The notes under the pieces were generated by a model. The model was given only the letters and a program-made list of their open reading frames with translations. It made no database searches and was not told where the DNA came from. Positions 1 through 8,360 of a stretch of 64,000 nucleotides of DNA are shown here, one piece after another. How positions within the stretch are numbered: position 1 is the first letter of the stretch; every line of letters starts with the position of its first letter. Source of the DNA: Lysobacter sp. Root916 (lineage in GTDB: Bacteria > Pseudomonadota > Gammaproteobacteria > Xanthomonadales > Xanthomonadaceae); contig NZ_LMJF01000001.1 in NCBI RefSeq assembly GCF_001429785.1, forward strand, positions 1,347,878 through 1,411,877. The letters are read 5' to 3'. Made by a program: the position numbers and the translations under genes.

Positions 1-1012
1 CGTCCACGCCCGGCGCGGCGATGTCGACGGCGCTGTTGAACTGCGAGAAATCGGCCTTGACGTTGGCCGAGTCCACCGCCGCCACCGACACCACCGAGCT
101 GTAGGACGCCGGGTAGCTGAGGCTGGAATCGCCTTCGTTGCCGGCCGCGGCGATGCTGAGCACGCCGTTGTTGGCCAGGGCCTGGAACGCGGTCTGCTCG
201 GAGGTCGAGAAGGTCGGGCCGCCGATGCTCATGCTGATGATCTTGGCGCCGGCGGTGCTGCAGCGGTTGGCCGCGTCGACCAGGGTCGACGAATAGGTCC
301 AGGTGCACTGGCCATGGCCGCTGCCGTTGGTGCCGTTGGTGCCGAAGATCTTGATGATGTGCAGCGAGACCTTGCCCGGGCTCACGCCGACCACGCCGGT
401 GCCGTTGTTGGTCGCGGCGATGGTGCCGGCAACGTGGGTGCCGTGGCCGCAAGTGTCGGTGTCCCAGCCGGTCGGGTAACCGGTCATGGCGACGCCCGCG
501 AAATCCTCATGGGTCTTGTTGATGCCCGAGTCGATCACGCAGACCTTGATGCCCGCGCCGGTGGGCGCGCCGACGTCGAGCACGCCGTCCTGGTTGACGT
601 CCCACACATTGCGCGCCTGCACCTTGTCGATGCCGTAGGGGACGCTCTGCGCCTGCAGGTAACGCGGCTGGTCGATCTCGACCGATTCCACATCGGGATT
701 GCTGCGCAGGGCCTTGACGGCCTCAGGCGAGGACAGGGTCATCACCGCGCTGTTGAGGCGGTCGAACTGGTGGTTGACGACCGCGTCGCCGGCGCGCGCG
801 GCGGTCAGCTTGCCGCGCAGGGCCTGGACACGCTGGCCCAGGCTCAGGGTCGAAGCACCGGCGCTCTTGCCGGCGGCGGCGCTGGCGGTACCGGCCTTGA
901 ACTTGACCCACACGCGATTCGGGTTGGGCTGGTCCTGCGCTGCGACGGCGGTGGTGGCCACCATCGTGGCCAGGCCCAGACCCAGCGCGTACATCAACTT
1001 GCTCTGCTTCAT
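1..1012 (-). CDS. S8 subtilisin-like secreted serine protease (partial, C-terminus off the left edge)
   Basis: The reading frame runs from ATG at 1012 to the window edge, so only about 337 N-terminal residues are visible. Residues 1-25 form a signal peptide (MKQSK, hydrophobic stretch, AVAAQ). Residues about 30-120 look like an I9/S8-type propeptide. The catalytic domain follows, with the Asp motif VIDSGIN (D161) and the His motif HGTHVAG (H190); an AAAGNEGD segment corresponds to the oxyanion-hole Asn region. The Ser motif (GTSMA) lies beyond the edge. An AGGGGG-type ribosome binding site precedes the ATG. It is an exported protease that should self-process. Exoproteases of this class belong to the lytic enzyme set of Lysobacter. 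A perfect inverted repeat resembling a CRP/Clp site lies about 145 bases upstream. Confidence 0.93.
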   Translation of the reverse strand, partial: MKQSKLMYALGLGLATMVATTAVAAQDQPNPNRVWVKFKAGTASAAAGKSAGASTLSLGQRVQALRGKLTAARAGDAVVNHQFDRLNSAVMTLSSPEAVKALRSNPDVESVEIDQPRYLQAQSVPYGIDKVQARNVWDVNQDGVLDVGAPTGAGIKVCVIDSGINKTHEDFAGVAMTGYPTGWDTDTCGHGTHVAGTIAATNNGTGVVGVSPGKVSLHIIKIFGTNGTNGSGHGQCTWTYSSTLVDAANRCSTAGAKIISMSIGGPTFSTSEQTAFQALANNGVLSIAAAGNEGDSSLSYPASYSSVVSVAAVDSANVKADFSQFNSAVDIAAPGVD

Positions 1013-1146
1013 CGATCCCCCTAGTGGAAAGTCGGCCGCTTCCGGACGGAGCGGCCGTTGGCTTGGGCGCGAAACGCGCCCGATCAGCCAAACTTATCCA
1101 AATAGGAAAATAAAGCGCACGCCGGGACACGGGGGTTTCGCCCCAC

Positions 1147-1170
1147 GAATCGTGACACGGGTCACGATTC
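1147..1170. promoter_or_regulatory. Perfect 10-bp inverted repeat resembling a CRP/Clp operator
   Basis: The arms GAATCGTGAC and GTCACGATTC are perfect reverse complements separated by ACGG. The core CGTGA-N6-TCACG differs from the CRP/Clp consensus TGTGA-N6-TCACA only at the outermost base of each arm. It lies between the divergently spaced ends of alr (stop at 1235) and the protease (start at 1012), centred about 146 bases upstream of the protease ATG. Clp is known in Xanthomonas and Lysobacter as an activator of exoenzymes; binding here is inferred. A Rho-independent terminator for alr is less likely because no T-tract follows on the minus strand. Confidence 0.5.
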
Positions 1171-1234
1171 AGAGAGGCTCACGTCGCCGCGCGCACCGGC
1201 ATTCCACGGCCAGCATGCCAGCGACCGCGACCGC

Positions 1235-2311
1235 TCAGGTCTCGACGAAACGCACCCGACGCGTGATCGAGCAGGTCAGCTCGTAACCGATCGTGCCCGA
1301 GACCTCGGCGATGCGTTCCACCGGCAGCTCCGGGCCCCACAGCGTCACCGGATCGCCGACGCGGGCGTCGGGGATGCCGCGCAGGTCGATGGTCATCAGG
1401 TCCATCGAGACGCGGCCGATCACCTGGGTCGCCTGGCCGCCCACCAGCACCGGCGTGCCCGAGGGCGCGGCGCGCGGATAGCCGTCGCCGTAGCCGATCG
1501 CGGCCACGCCGACGTTCATGTCTTCCGGGCATTCCCAAGTCGCGGCATAGCCGATGCGCTCGCCGCGGCGCACGCGGTTGACCGCGATCAGGCGCGTGGA
1601 CAGGGTCATGGCCGGGCGCAGGCCGAAGTCGGCACCCGTGGTGCCCTCCACCACCGAGATGCCGTACAGGGCGCCGCCGGGGCGGATCCAGTCGGCGTGC
1701 GCGTCGGGCCAGCCCAGCACGGCGGCGGAATTGGCCAGCGAGCGCGCGCCGCCGAGCCCGGCGGTGGCGTCGCCGAACGCGCGCAGCTGCGCGGGCGTTT
1801 GCGGATTGGCGAATTCGTCGGAGCTGGCGAAATGGTTCATCAGCACGATGCCGTCGGCCACGCCCGCCAAGGCGGACAGGCGCGCGTAGGCCTCGCGCAC
1901 CTGCTCGGGCGCGAAGCCGAGCCGGTGCATGCCGGTGTCGACCTTGAGCCAGCAGCGGATCGGCTCGCCGTCGGCGGCCTGCTCCAGCATTTCGATCTGG
2001 CTGAGGTGGTGGACCACGGTTTCCACGCCGAGACGGCGCAGTTGCGGCAGATCGTCGGCTTCGTCGAAGCCCGACAGCAGCACGATGGGTTGCGACAGGC
2101 CGGCCGCGCGCAGGCGGTCGGCGTCGGACAAGGCCGCCACGCCGAAGGCGTCGGCGCCTTCCAGGGCACGGGCGACGCGCTCCAGGCCGTGGCCGTAGCC
2201 GTCGGCCTTGACCACCGCCATGACGCGGCTGTGCGGCGCGCGCGCGCGCGCCTGGGCGAGGTTGTGACGCAGGGCGTCGGTGTGGATGCTTGCGGAAGTC
2301 GGACGTGCCAT
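1235..2311 (-). CDS. alr: Alanine racemase
   Basis: 358 residues, normal for the family. It is a PLP-dependent enzyme converting L- to D-alanine for peptidoglycan. The PLP lysine lies in VVKADGYGHG near residue 35. GYGDGYPR near residue 270 and the C-terminal catalytic Tyr region (ERIGYAATW) are present. The ATG at 2311 lies just upstream of a conserved N-terminal RPTSASIHTDALRHNL segment. In related Xanthomonadaceae alr follows dnaB; here three unrelated genes and a tandem repeat block lie between them. Confidence 0.95.
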   Translation of the reverse strand: MARPTSASIHTDALRHNLAQARARAPHSRVMAVVKADGYGHGLERVARALEGADAFGVAALSDADRLRAAGLSQPIVLLSGFDEADDLPQLRRLGVETVVHHLSQIEMLEQAADGEPIRCWLKVDTGMHRLGFAPEQVREAYARLSALAGVADGIVLMNHFASSDEFANPQTPAQLRAFGDATAGLGGARSLANSAAVLGWPDAHADWIRPGGALYGISVVEGTTGADFGLRPAMTLSTRLIAVNRVRRGERIGYAATWECPEDMNVGVAAIGYGDGYPRAAPSGTPVLVGGQATQVIGRVSMDLMTIDLRGIPDARVGDPVTLWGPELPVERIAEVSGTIGYELTCSITRRVRFVET

Positions 2312-2379
2312 CGCGCTAGTTTATCGGCTGGCGGGCGTGCGCAGGCTGTCGGGTTGGGGTATCCCTGCTCCCGCTTACC

Positions 2380-2935
2380 GCAGCCGAAGGAAGTGCAAAG
2401 CTGGGAAGGTGCTTGGAGGGCGCTGAAGTTGGCGTTGCACGGCTGCGGCGGCCCTCACCCCAACCCCTCTCCCGCAAGCGGGAGAGGGGCTAAGCAAGGT
2501 TGCGATGGAATGAGCGAGTGCCTGCTGTTCCTGCTCGCGCTTGCGACGACCGAAAGAGTGCAAAGTTGGGAAGGTGCGCGGAGGGCGGATGAGGGCTGCG
2601 ACTGAGACTGGAGTTGCACGGCTGCGGCGGCCCTCACCCCAATCCCTCTCCCGCAAGCGGGAGAGGGGCTAAGCAAGGTTGCGATGGAATGAGCGAGTGC
2701 CTGCTGTTCCTGCTCGCGCTTGCGGCGACCGAAAGAGTGCAAAGTTGGGAAGGTGCGCGGAGGGCGGATGAGGGCTGCGACTGAGGCTGGAGTTGCACGC
2801 CTGCGTCTGCCCGCACCCCAACCCGCATCCCGGCCCGACCGCACAGCGCTCGGGCGTTCGGTGCGGCGTGAGCCAGTGGCTCGCAAGCGACGCCCCTCAC
2901 TCCGCAAGCGGGAGAGGGCCTAAGCGCACTGAGAG
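2380..2935. repeat. Tandem repeat block, about 3 copies of a 179-bp unit containing an 11-bp-arm palindrome
   Basis: The gap between alr and the M23 gene holds no convincing gene. The landmark GTTGCACG recurs at 2434, 2613 and 2792, an exact period of 179. Copies 1 and 2 each contain the palindrome CCCTCTCCCGC-AA-GCGGGAGAGGG (2464-2489 and 2644-2668). The third copy has diverged in the middle but ends with another GCAAGCGGGAGAGGG. The same palindrome occurs at 9089-9112, so it is a dispersed element that has been amplified locally. Open frames across it have no family resemblance and follow the repeat period. Confidence 0.85.
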
Positions 2936-2952
2936 CAGCTAAAGGCGCGTGC

Positions 2953-4095
2953 TCAGTCCTCGAACTCCAGCACCGTATTCGGCGCTGGCCGCTCGCGTTC
3001 GCGCGTCAGCCGTTCGGACGCCTGCGGCGGCGTCCACGGCGTCTTGCCGAGCTGAGACAGATCCGGATAGCGGCCCAGCACGCGGAAACCCCGCAGTTCG
3101 AAGGCGACGCCCTCCGCGCCCAGCGGCGAATTGCGGTCGGAGACGTGGAAGTGCAGATGGGGGCCGGTGGAGTCGCCGGTGAAGCCCAGCGCGGCCAGGA
3201 CCTCGCCACGGCGCACGCGTTGGCCGGTTCGCACGCGCGCGCTGCCGGTCTTGAGGTGCTCGTAGAACGCGTAGCGGCCGTCGCCCAGATCCAGGGCGAC
3301 GTAGTTGCCGGTGGCCTCGCCCAGGGTCTGCTTGCCGTGCTCGGAGATGCGCACGGTTTCGGCGACGTCGTCGCGCATCGCCACCACGGTGGCGTCGGCC
3401 ACCGCCACCACCTCGGCGCCGTAGCCGTAGGTGTTGGCGACCAGGTCCTTGTCGCCCTGGCTGGTGCGGCCCTGGGCATCGAGCTTGACCCAGTCGATCG
3501 CGTGGCGCCCTGGGATACGCGCCTTGCCGTCGACGGTATACAGCACGCGGCGGTGACCGCGCGCCCAGTCCGGATGATGGATCGCGATCCAGGGGCCGCC
3601 GCGCACCGGCGCGCCCAGGATCAGGCGCGGTGCCGCGGCTACCGCGACTTCGCCGCCGTCGACCGACTGCGGCGTGTCGTTGCCGGCCACCGAGTAGCGC
3701 AGGCGGTGGTCGAGCCGCTGCGGCGCCGGCACGTTCGCTGGCAGCGTCAGTTCCAGGTACAGCACGCCGCGCTGACCAGGCGCCAGGGTCAGCGCGTCGC
3801 TGTCCTTGACCGCCGCGATGCGATCGAAGCGGCGCTTCAGCGCTTCGCCTTCGTAGCTCGCCAACGCCTGCCCGCGCCCGGCGTCGCGCGCTTCCATGCC
3901 CAGCAAGCGCAGCGGCTCGTTGCTGAAGTTGGTCGCATGCAGCTCGTAGACCAGCACCGACGCGCCGTCCATATGCACCGGCGCGGGCGCAGCCGGCACC
4001 TGCAGATCGAAGGACTGGCGCAGGGGCGCGGCGCGATCGGCCGCGTGGAGGAAACCGGCGAAGGAAAGCAAGGCGGCGAACGCGATGGCGCGCAT
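2953..4095 (-). CDS. M23 family metallopeptidase (LytM/lysostaphin-type), secreted
   Basis: 380 residues from the ATG at 4095, which begins directly with a signal peptide (MRAIAFAALLSFAGFLHAA). A TTG seven codons upstream is possible but less likely. An N-terminal beta-rich region of about 190 residues precedes the peptidase domain. Zinc ligands appear as His and Asp in RHAIDW (about H198, D201) and the final HLHFH motif (about 313-317), with YEHL near 280 contributing the other conserved His. Between the first ligands and the core there is a short insertion (about 20 residues around DLVANTYGYG). Expected role is peptidoglycan or peptide cleavage in the periplasm or outside the cell; the substrate is unknown. 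Confidence 0.85.
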   Translation of the reverse strand: MRAIAFAALLSFAGFLHAADRAAPLRQSFDLQVPAAPAPVHMDGASVLVYELHATNFSNEPLRLLGMEARDAGRGQALASYEGEALKRRFDRIAAVKDSDALTLAPGQRGVLYLELTLPANVPAPQRLDHRLRYSVAGNDTPQSVDGGEVAVAAAPRLILGAPVRGGPWIAIHHPDWARGHRRVLYTVDGKARIPGRHAIDWVKLDAQGRTSQGDKDLVANTYGYGAEVVAVADATVVAMRDDVAETVRISEHGKQTLGEATGNYVALDLGDGRYAFYEHLKTGSARVRTGQRVRRGEVLAALGFTGDSTGPHLHFHVSDRNSPLGAEGVAFELRGFRVLGRYPDLSQLGKTPWTPPQASERLTRERERPAPNTVLEFED

Positions 4096-4158
4096 GCGGA
4101 GGGGTCGTCCTGGCAACGAGGGGAAGTCGCCCGACGCGAGGCGCCGGGGCCGATGAAT

Positions 4159-4494
4159 TCAAATCGCCGTGCGCAACTCGTCGATGGCCGCGTCCGACAA
4201 CCACAGCAAGGTATTGAGGTAATCCTCGATGCAGCCGACGACGTCGGCGCGCGGGCCTTCGCGCCAGATCGCGGAGGAGTAGAAGGCGTCCTGCTGCGCG
4301 ACCAGGTCGGCCTGGTCGCGGTAGGCGCGGATCAGGTACCAGCTTTCGTGCTCGTGCCGGCTGCGCCCGAACGCGACCACGTCCATGCCGCGTTCGCGCA
4401 ACAGCGGCAGCGCGCGCCGGGTCATGACCTGTTCGAACCGGGTGCCCGATTCGGGCTTGAGCCGGTAGGTACGCACTTCGATCAGTCGCTGCAT
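4159..4494 (-). CDS. NIPSNAP family protein
   Basis: 111 residues, a single ferredoxin-like (dimeric alpha/beta barrel) NIPSNAP domain. It opens with IEVRTYRLKPESGTRFEQ and has the typical WYLIRAYRD strand in the middle. It is soluble with no signal peptide. Bacterial NIPSNAP proteins have no firmly established biochemical role, so none is assigned. It lies alone between the M23 and glycine-zipper genes, all on the minus strand but with gaps of 63 and 143 bases. Confidence 0.85.
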   Translation of the reverse strand: MQRLIEVRTYRLKPESGTRFEQVMTRRALPLLRERGMDVVAFGRSRHEHESWYLIRAYRDQADLVAQQDAFYSSAIWREGPRADVVGCIEDYLNTLLWLSDAAIDELRTAI

Positions 4495-4583
4495 GTACGC
4501 GCTCGAGGGGACCGCTAGCGGATGCTGTTCGAGCGGGTCGGCTGGCGCAAGTTACGTTTGTCATGCCTGGCGCGCGGCGGCGC

Positions 4584-4613
4584 AAAAAAAAACGGGCCGG
4601 CTAGGCCGGCCCG
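4584..4613 (-). terminator. Rho-independent terminator of the glycine-zipper gene
   Basis: On the minus strand a GC stem ACGGGCCGGC / GCCGGCCCGT with a two-base loop is followed by nine T. It starts about 25 bases after the stop codon of the 4638-4979 gene, in the right orientation. Confidence 0.92.
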
Positions 4614-4637
4614 TCCTTCGAGACAGCGATCGCGCGA

Positions 4638-4979
4638 TCAGTCGCAGCGACGCTCGATCACGGTCTCGGTCTTGTTCTGCTGATTTTCCTGGATCTTGCG
4701 TCCGACCAGGGCACCGCCGACGGCGCCGGCCGCGGTCGCGACCTTCTTGCCGTTGCCGCCGCCGACCTGATTGCCGAGCAGGCCGCCCGCGACCGCGCCC
4801 AGGGCGGTGCCGGTGATCTTGTGCTTGTCCTTCACTTCCTTCGGACGCTGCACCTCGACGTCGTAGCAATGCGGCTGCTTGGCCTTGGTCTTGGACTTGG
4901 TCTGGGCGCCGGCGGCGCCAGTGACCATGACGCAGGACATCAGGGCGACGGCGATCGTGGATTTGAGTTTGGCGTTCAT
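4638..4979 (-). CDS. Glycine-zipper 2TM domain protein, exported
   Basis: 113 residues. A signal peptide (MNAKLKSTIAVALMSCVMVTGAAGA) is followed by a short basic linker and a Rick_17kDa/glycine-zipper segment (residues about 55-92). The zipper has GxxxG periodicity: GTALGAVAGGLLG, then AAGAVGGALVGRK. A C-terminal ERRCD tail carries a Cys that could pair with the single Cys in QPHCYDV. Such proteins insert into or associate with the outer membrane and are often linked to envelope stress. It is monocistronic, with its own strong terminator. Confidence 0.85.
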   Translation of the reverse strand: MNAKLKSTIAVALMSCVMVTGAAGAQTKSKTKAKQPHCYDVEVQRPKEVKDKHKITGTALGAVAGGLLGNQVGGGNGKKVATAAGAVGGALVGRKIQENQQNKTETVIERRCD

Positions 4980-5300
4980 GCGGATTCACCGGTAGGAGTG
5001 GGGGCCACGGCCAACATGCGCCGCGCGTCGTCACGGCCGCGTCAAGCGCGGCATCGTGCCTGCGCGACAGTCTGGTCCTTTCAGTCTGAACCGTCGCCGG
5101 CGCGCGCGCTGCCACGTCGATCACATCCGCCGCTAGCACGACGAACGGCGGCGCGCATGGCCGTCCGCGCCGAGCGCCTCGCTCCGGGGCGGGCTCGGGC
5201 GGACGACCTTGCCGCGCCCTGCCCTGCCCTCATGGACCGCGACCGACGCGGCCGCGCTGGGTCCAAGACCGGGCCGCCTTGCGCGCCCCGGCCAGGTCGC

Positions 5301-8201
5301 TTACTCGAACGACCCCACCGAGTCGTGCGCGAGGTTGTCGAAACGGGTGTACTCGCCGAAGAACTTGAGCTTGAGCGAGCCGGTCGGGCCGGAACGCTGC
5401 TTGCCGATGATGACCTCGGCCAGGCCTTTGTCCGGCGAGGTTTCCTTGTTGTAGTAATCGTCGCGGTAGATGAAGACGATCACGTCGGCGTCCTGCTCGA
5501 TGGCGCCGGACTCGCGCAGGTCGGCCATCACTGGGCGCTTGTCGGCGCGCTGTTCCAGCGAGCGGTTGAGCTGCGACAGCGCGATCACCGGCAGGTTGAG
5601 TTCCTTGGCCAGGTGCTTGAGCGAGCGCGAGATCTCGGAGATTTCGGTGGCGCGGTTCTCGCTGTTGCCGGGCACCGACATCAGCTGCAGGTAGTCGATC
5701 ACGATCAGGCCCAGGTCGTGCTCGCGCTTGAGGCGGCGCGACTTGGCGCGCAGCACGTCCGGCGACAGGCCCGGGGTGTCGTCGATGAAGATCTTGGCCT
5801 CGCGCAGCTGACGGATCGCGCTGGTCACGCGGCTCCAGTCCTCGTCCTCGAGCTGGCCCGAGCGCAGGCGCTGGGCGTTGACGCGACCCACCGAGGAGAT
5901 CAGGCGCAAAGCGAGCTGGCTGGCCGACATTTCCATCGAGAACACCGCCACCGCCTTCTTGCTGCGGAAGGCAGCGTACTCGGCCATGTTCAGGGCCAGG
6001 GTGGTGTTGTGCACGCACACATCGTTGGCGATGAAGTTATGCGTATCGGGAATGGTGAGGTCGTACACCTGCTTCTCGCCCAGAGGGACGATGGACACGA
6101 TCCGGTCCCAGTAGACGTCGCTCGACGCCAGCGCGCGCAATGTCGGGTCGCCCAACGCCATGGCGAACTTCGCCAGGTGGGCGCGGCTCATCGCGCGCTT
6201 GCCTGGATGCGGATTCGAATCCGCCACGCCGGCACGCCGCGCCAGTTCGGCCCAACTCAGCTCGCCCTTGCAGTCTTCGATCCGCTGCCACACCGCCGCC
6301 GGCACCAGATCGCGATTGACCTTGGGCGGATGCGCGTCCAGCGCCGCCAGCACGCGCGCCATGGCCGGCTCCTTGCCGAACATGCCGATACGCTCGCAGA
6401 ACAGGCGCAACGATGCGTTATGCGTGATATCCAGTTGCCAGCTCGAGCGCCGGGTGTCGCGGTAGCGCACCCAGCGATGACGAATCGCCGCGATCACGCC
6501 GAAGCGCAGCAACACATGCTGCAACTGCCGAACCAGGCGTTCGCTGACGCTCGCATAGCCGATTTGGGCCTGCCCCGCGCGGGTAACCGTGGCCCAGCCG
6601 TCGGTAGCGAACAGGCGATTCACGAAAGTCGCCAAGGATTCGGCGTCCAGTCTGAATACCGCCTCGGGAATGAACTTCCCGGCGGAGCCCTGGCCGAGCA
6701 GCCCCAACCCGGACAGCCACTGCCCGAGCGGATTACGCTGGTTGCGCCTGGCCGAGGCGATCCCTTCGGGCGCGAGCGTCTCGGGACGCAGCTCGAGCAC
6801 TTGGCACAGCCGCTCGAAAACCGCCGCGGCAGGTACGGTACGCCCATGCCGCCAATGGCTCAGCGACGCGGGCGAGACGCCGAGCTGTCTGGCGACCGCG
6901 TTCTGGCTCAAACCACGACCGGCGAGCGCGTGCTGCAGTGCGGCCGAGAAACCGCGGCGCTGCGCCGCGACCTCGCCCGCGTCGGCGATCACCGCCATGC
7001 TCGGGGCGAAGCCGGCGCGTTTTTCGGTCTGCCTGACCACGACCCCGCCGAACTCCCGCGAGGCCGCGGTGAAGTCCTCGACGATGCGGGGGTTCGAGTT
7101 GGTGAAACGCGGCGTGGCGCCGGTGAGCCCACCGTCGCCGATCAGATACCCAAGCAGCCTGAGTTCGCAATCGCGCCAGCGCTCGCTGCCGAACACCGGC
7201 AGGCTGCGAGGCACCGCGATGCTGTCGCCCTCGGCCAGCTCGTGCAGCGGCTTCCAGCCTTCCACCGTCAGATAGGGGTGGCTCAAGGTGGTTTCGATGC
7301 GTCGACCCAGCGCAGTCGTGACCTCGAACACCGGTTTGAGGCCATCGTCGACGTAGTCGCTGGGCACCTGCCGCGACAAGCGAAAATCGTCGCCCAAGGT
7401 AGCGACCGCTGCGCCGCGGTGGCCGTCGAACAAGCGCTCGATGCTGACCACACTGCCGTCGTCGAGCACGATTTCGGAATCGTGGGCGACGCACTTACCC
7501 ATGGCCGGACGCGCGGCGATGATCAGCAGGTCGGTGTTCTGCAGGCCCGCGGTCATCTCGTCGAATTCGGTGTAGCCGGTCGGCAGGCCGGTCACGCTGC
7601 CGCCGTTGGCGTAGCGCGTCTGCAGCACGTCGAAGGCTTCCGACAGCGCCTTGTTGACCGGGGTGAAATCGGTGCGGCCGCGCGCGCCGGCTTCGGCGAT
7701 CGCGAACACCTCTTGCTCGGCCTTGGCCAGGATCTCGCCGCTGTCGCGGCCGTCGGGCTGGAAGCCGTCGTTGACGATGCCGGTACCGACCTCGATCAGC
7801 TGGCGCAGCACCGCCTTGTCGCGCACGATCTCGGCGTAGGCGGCGATGTTGGCCGCCGAGGGCGTGGTGCTGGCCAGCTCGATCAGATAGGCGCCGCCGG
7901 CGACCTGCTCGGACAGGCCCATCGAGTCGAACCATTCGCCCAGGGTCACGGCGTCGAAGGGACGGTTCTTCTCGGCCAGCTCGCGGATCGCGCGGTAGAT
8001 CAGCTGGTGGTCGCGGCGGTAGAAGTCTTCCTCGACCAGTTGGTCGGCGACGCGGTCGTAGGCGTCGGGCGCCAGCATCAGGCCGCCCAGCACGGCCTGT
8101 TCGGCCTCGACCGACTGCGGCGGCACGCGCAACTGATCGATGCGCTGCTCGGCGCGCGTTTCGTAACGTTTCTCGCCGCGGGACCCCGGACGTAGGCTCA
8201 T
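5301..8201 (-). CDS. dnaB: Replicative DNA helicase DnaB containing an intein in the Walker A loop
   Basis: 966 residues encoded, splicing to a predicted 470-residue helicase, the usual DnaB length. N-extein residues 1-236 hold the N-terminal helical domain (LRVPPQSVEAEQAVLGG) and end in RPAMGK. C-extein residues 733-966 begin TTLALNMAEYA and carry Walker B (LIVIDYLQLM) and the QLNRSLE and IFIYRDDYY-like RecA-fold motifs. The intein (residues 237-732) splits the P-loop between Lys and Thr, so unspliced protein cannot bind ATP. dnaB is essential and hexameric, loading at the replication fork. It follows rplI, with a terminator and a cluster of DnaA-box-like sites in the 331-base gap. Confidence 0.97.
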   Translation of the reverse strand: MSLRPGSRGEKRYETRAEQRIDQLRVPPQSVEAEQAVLGGLMLAPDAYDRVADQLVEEDFYRRDHQLIYRAIRELAEKNRPFDAVTLGEWFDSMGLSEQVAGGAYLIELASTTPSAANIAAYAEIVRDKAVLRQLIEVGTGIVNDGFQPDGRDSGEILAKAEQEVFAIAEAGARGRTDFTPVNKALSEAFDVLQTRYANGGSVTGLPTGYTEFDEMTAGLQNTDLLIIAARPAMGKCVAHDSEIVLDDGSVVSIERLFDGHRGAAVATLGDDFRLSRQVPSDYVDDGLKPVFEVTTALGRRIETTLSHPYLTVEGWKPLHELAEGDSIAVPRSLPVFGSERWRDCELRLLGYLIGDGGLTGATPRFTNSNPRIVEDFTAASREFGGVVVRQTEKRAGFAPSMAVIADAGEVAAQRRGFSAALQHALAGRGLSQNAVARQLGVSPASLSHWRHGRTVPAAAVFERLCQVLELRPETLAPEGIASARRNQRNPLGQWLSGLGLLGQGSAGKFIPEAVFRLDAESLATFVNRLFATDGWATVTRAGQAQIGYASVSERLVRQLQHVLLRFGVIAAIRHRWVRYRDTRRSSWQLDITHNASLRLFCERIGMFGKEPAMARVLAALDAHPPKVNRDLVPAAVWQRIEDCKGELSWAELARRAGVADSNPHPGKRAMSRAHLAKFAMALGDPTLRALASSDVYWDRIVSIVPLGEKQVYDLTIPDTHNFIANDVCVHNTTLALNMAEYAAFRSKKAVAVFSMEMSASQLALRLISSVGRVNAQRLRSGQLEDEDWSRVTSAIRQLREAKIFIDDTPGLSPDVLRAKSRRLKREHDLGLIVIDYLQLMSVPGNSENRATEISEISRSLKHLAKELNLPVIALSQLNRSLEQRADKRPVMADLRESGAIEQDADVIVFIYRDDYYNKETSPDKGLAEVIIGKQRSGPTGSLKLKFFGEYTRFDNLAHDSVGSFE
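6006..7493 (-). mobile_element. DnaB intein, 496 residues, LAGLIDADG homing endonuclease plus inserted helix-turn-helix
   Basis: It starts at Cys (CVAHDSEIVL) directly after RPAMGK and ends in VCVHN before Thr. Splicing block A has C1. Block B contains TTLSHPYL (TxxH). Block F/G is HNFIANDV then the penultimate His and terminal Asn. The +1 residue is Thr. Two LAGLIDADG-type helices, LLGYLIGDGGL (intein residues about 113-123) and NRLFATDGW (292-300), keep their catalytic Asp residues, so the endonuclease looks intact. Between them, residues about 185-232 form an XRE-like helix-turn-helix. The splicing residues suggest an active class 1 intein; activity is inferred, but the host gene is essential and must be spliced. 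Confidence 0.95.
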
Positions 8202-8360
8202 GGATGTGCTGGTCCCCTGGGACGTGCGGTCTTGCTGAGGGAGGTGGCCGCGACCTGGGTCTCGCCGTCACGCCCGACTGGCGCGAGGCGTGGGTCGGTA
8301 CGGTCGGACGGAAGCTGGCCGGGCTGCTGAGGCATCGTAGTCGCCGCCGTAGGTCGGGGC

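Noticed and set aside
2953-4095. M23 enzyme appears to lack its first zinc ligands (NTYGYG instead of HxxxD)
   Set aside because: The ligands are upstream, in RHAIDW, with an insertion before the core; the enzyme looks intact.
4821-8195. Open reading frame of over 1100 codons opposite dnaB
   Set aside because: It is a GC-rich antisense shadow. The composition (Arg, Ala, Gln, His runs) matches no family and dnaB on the other strand is certain.
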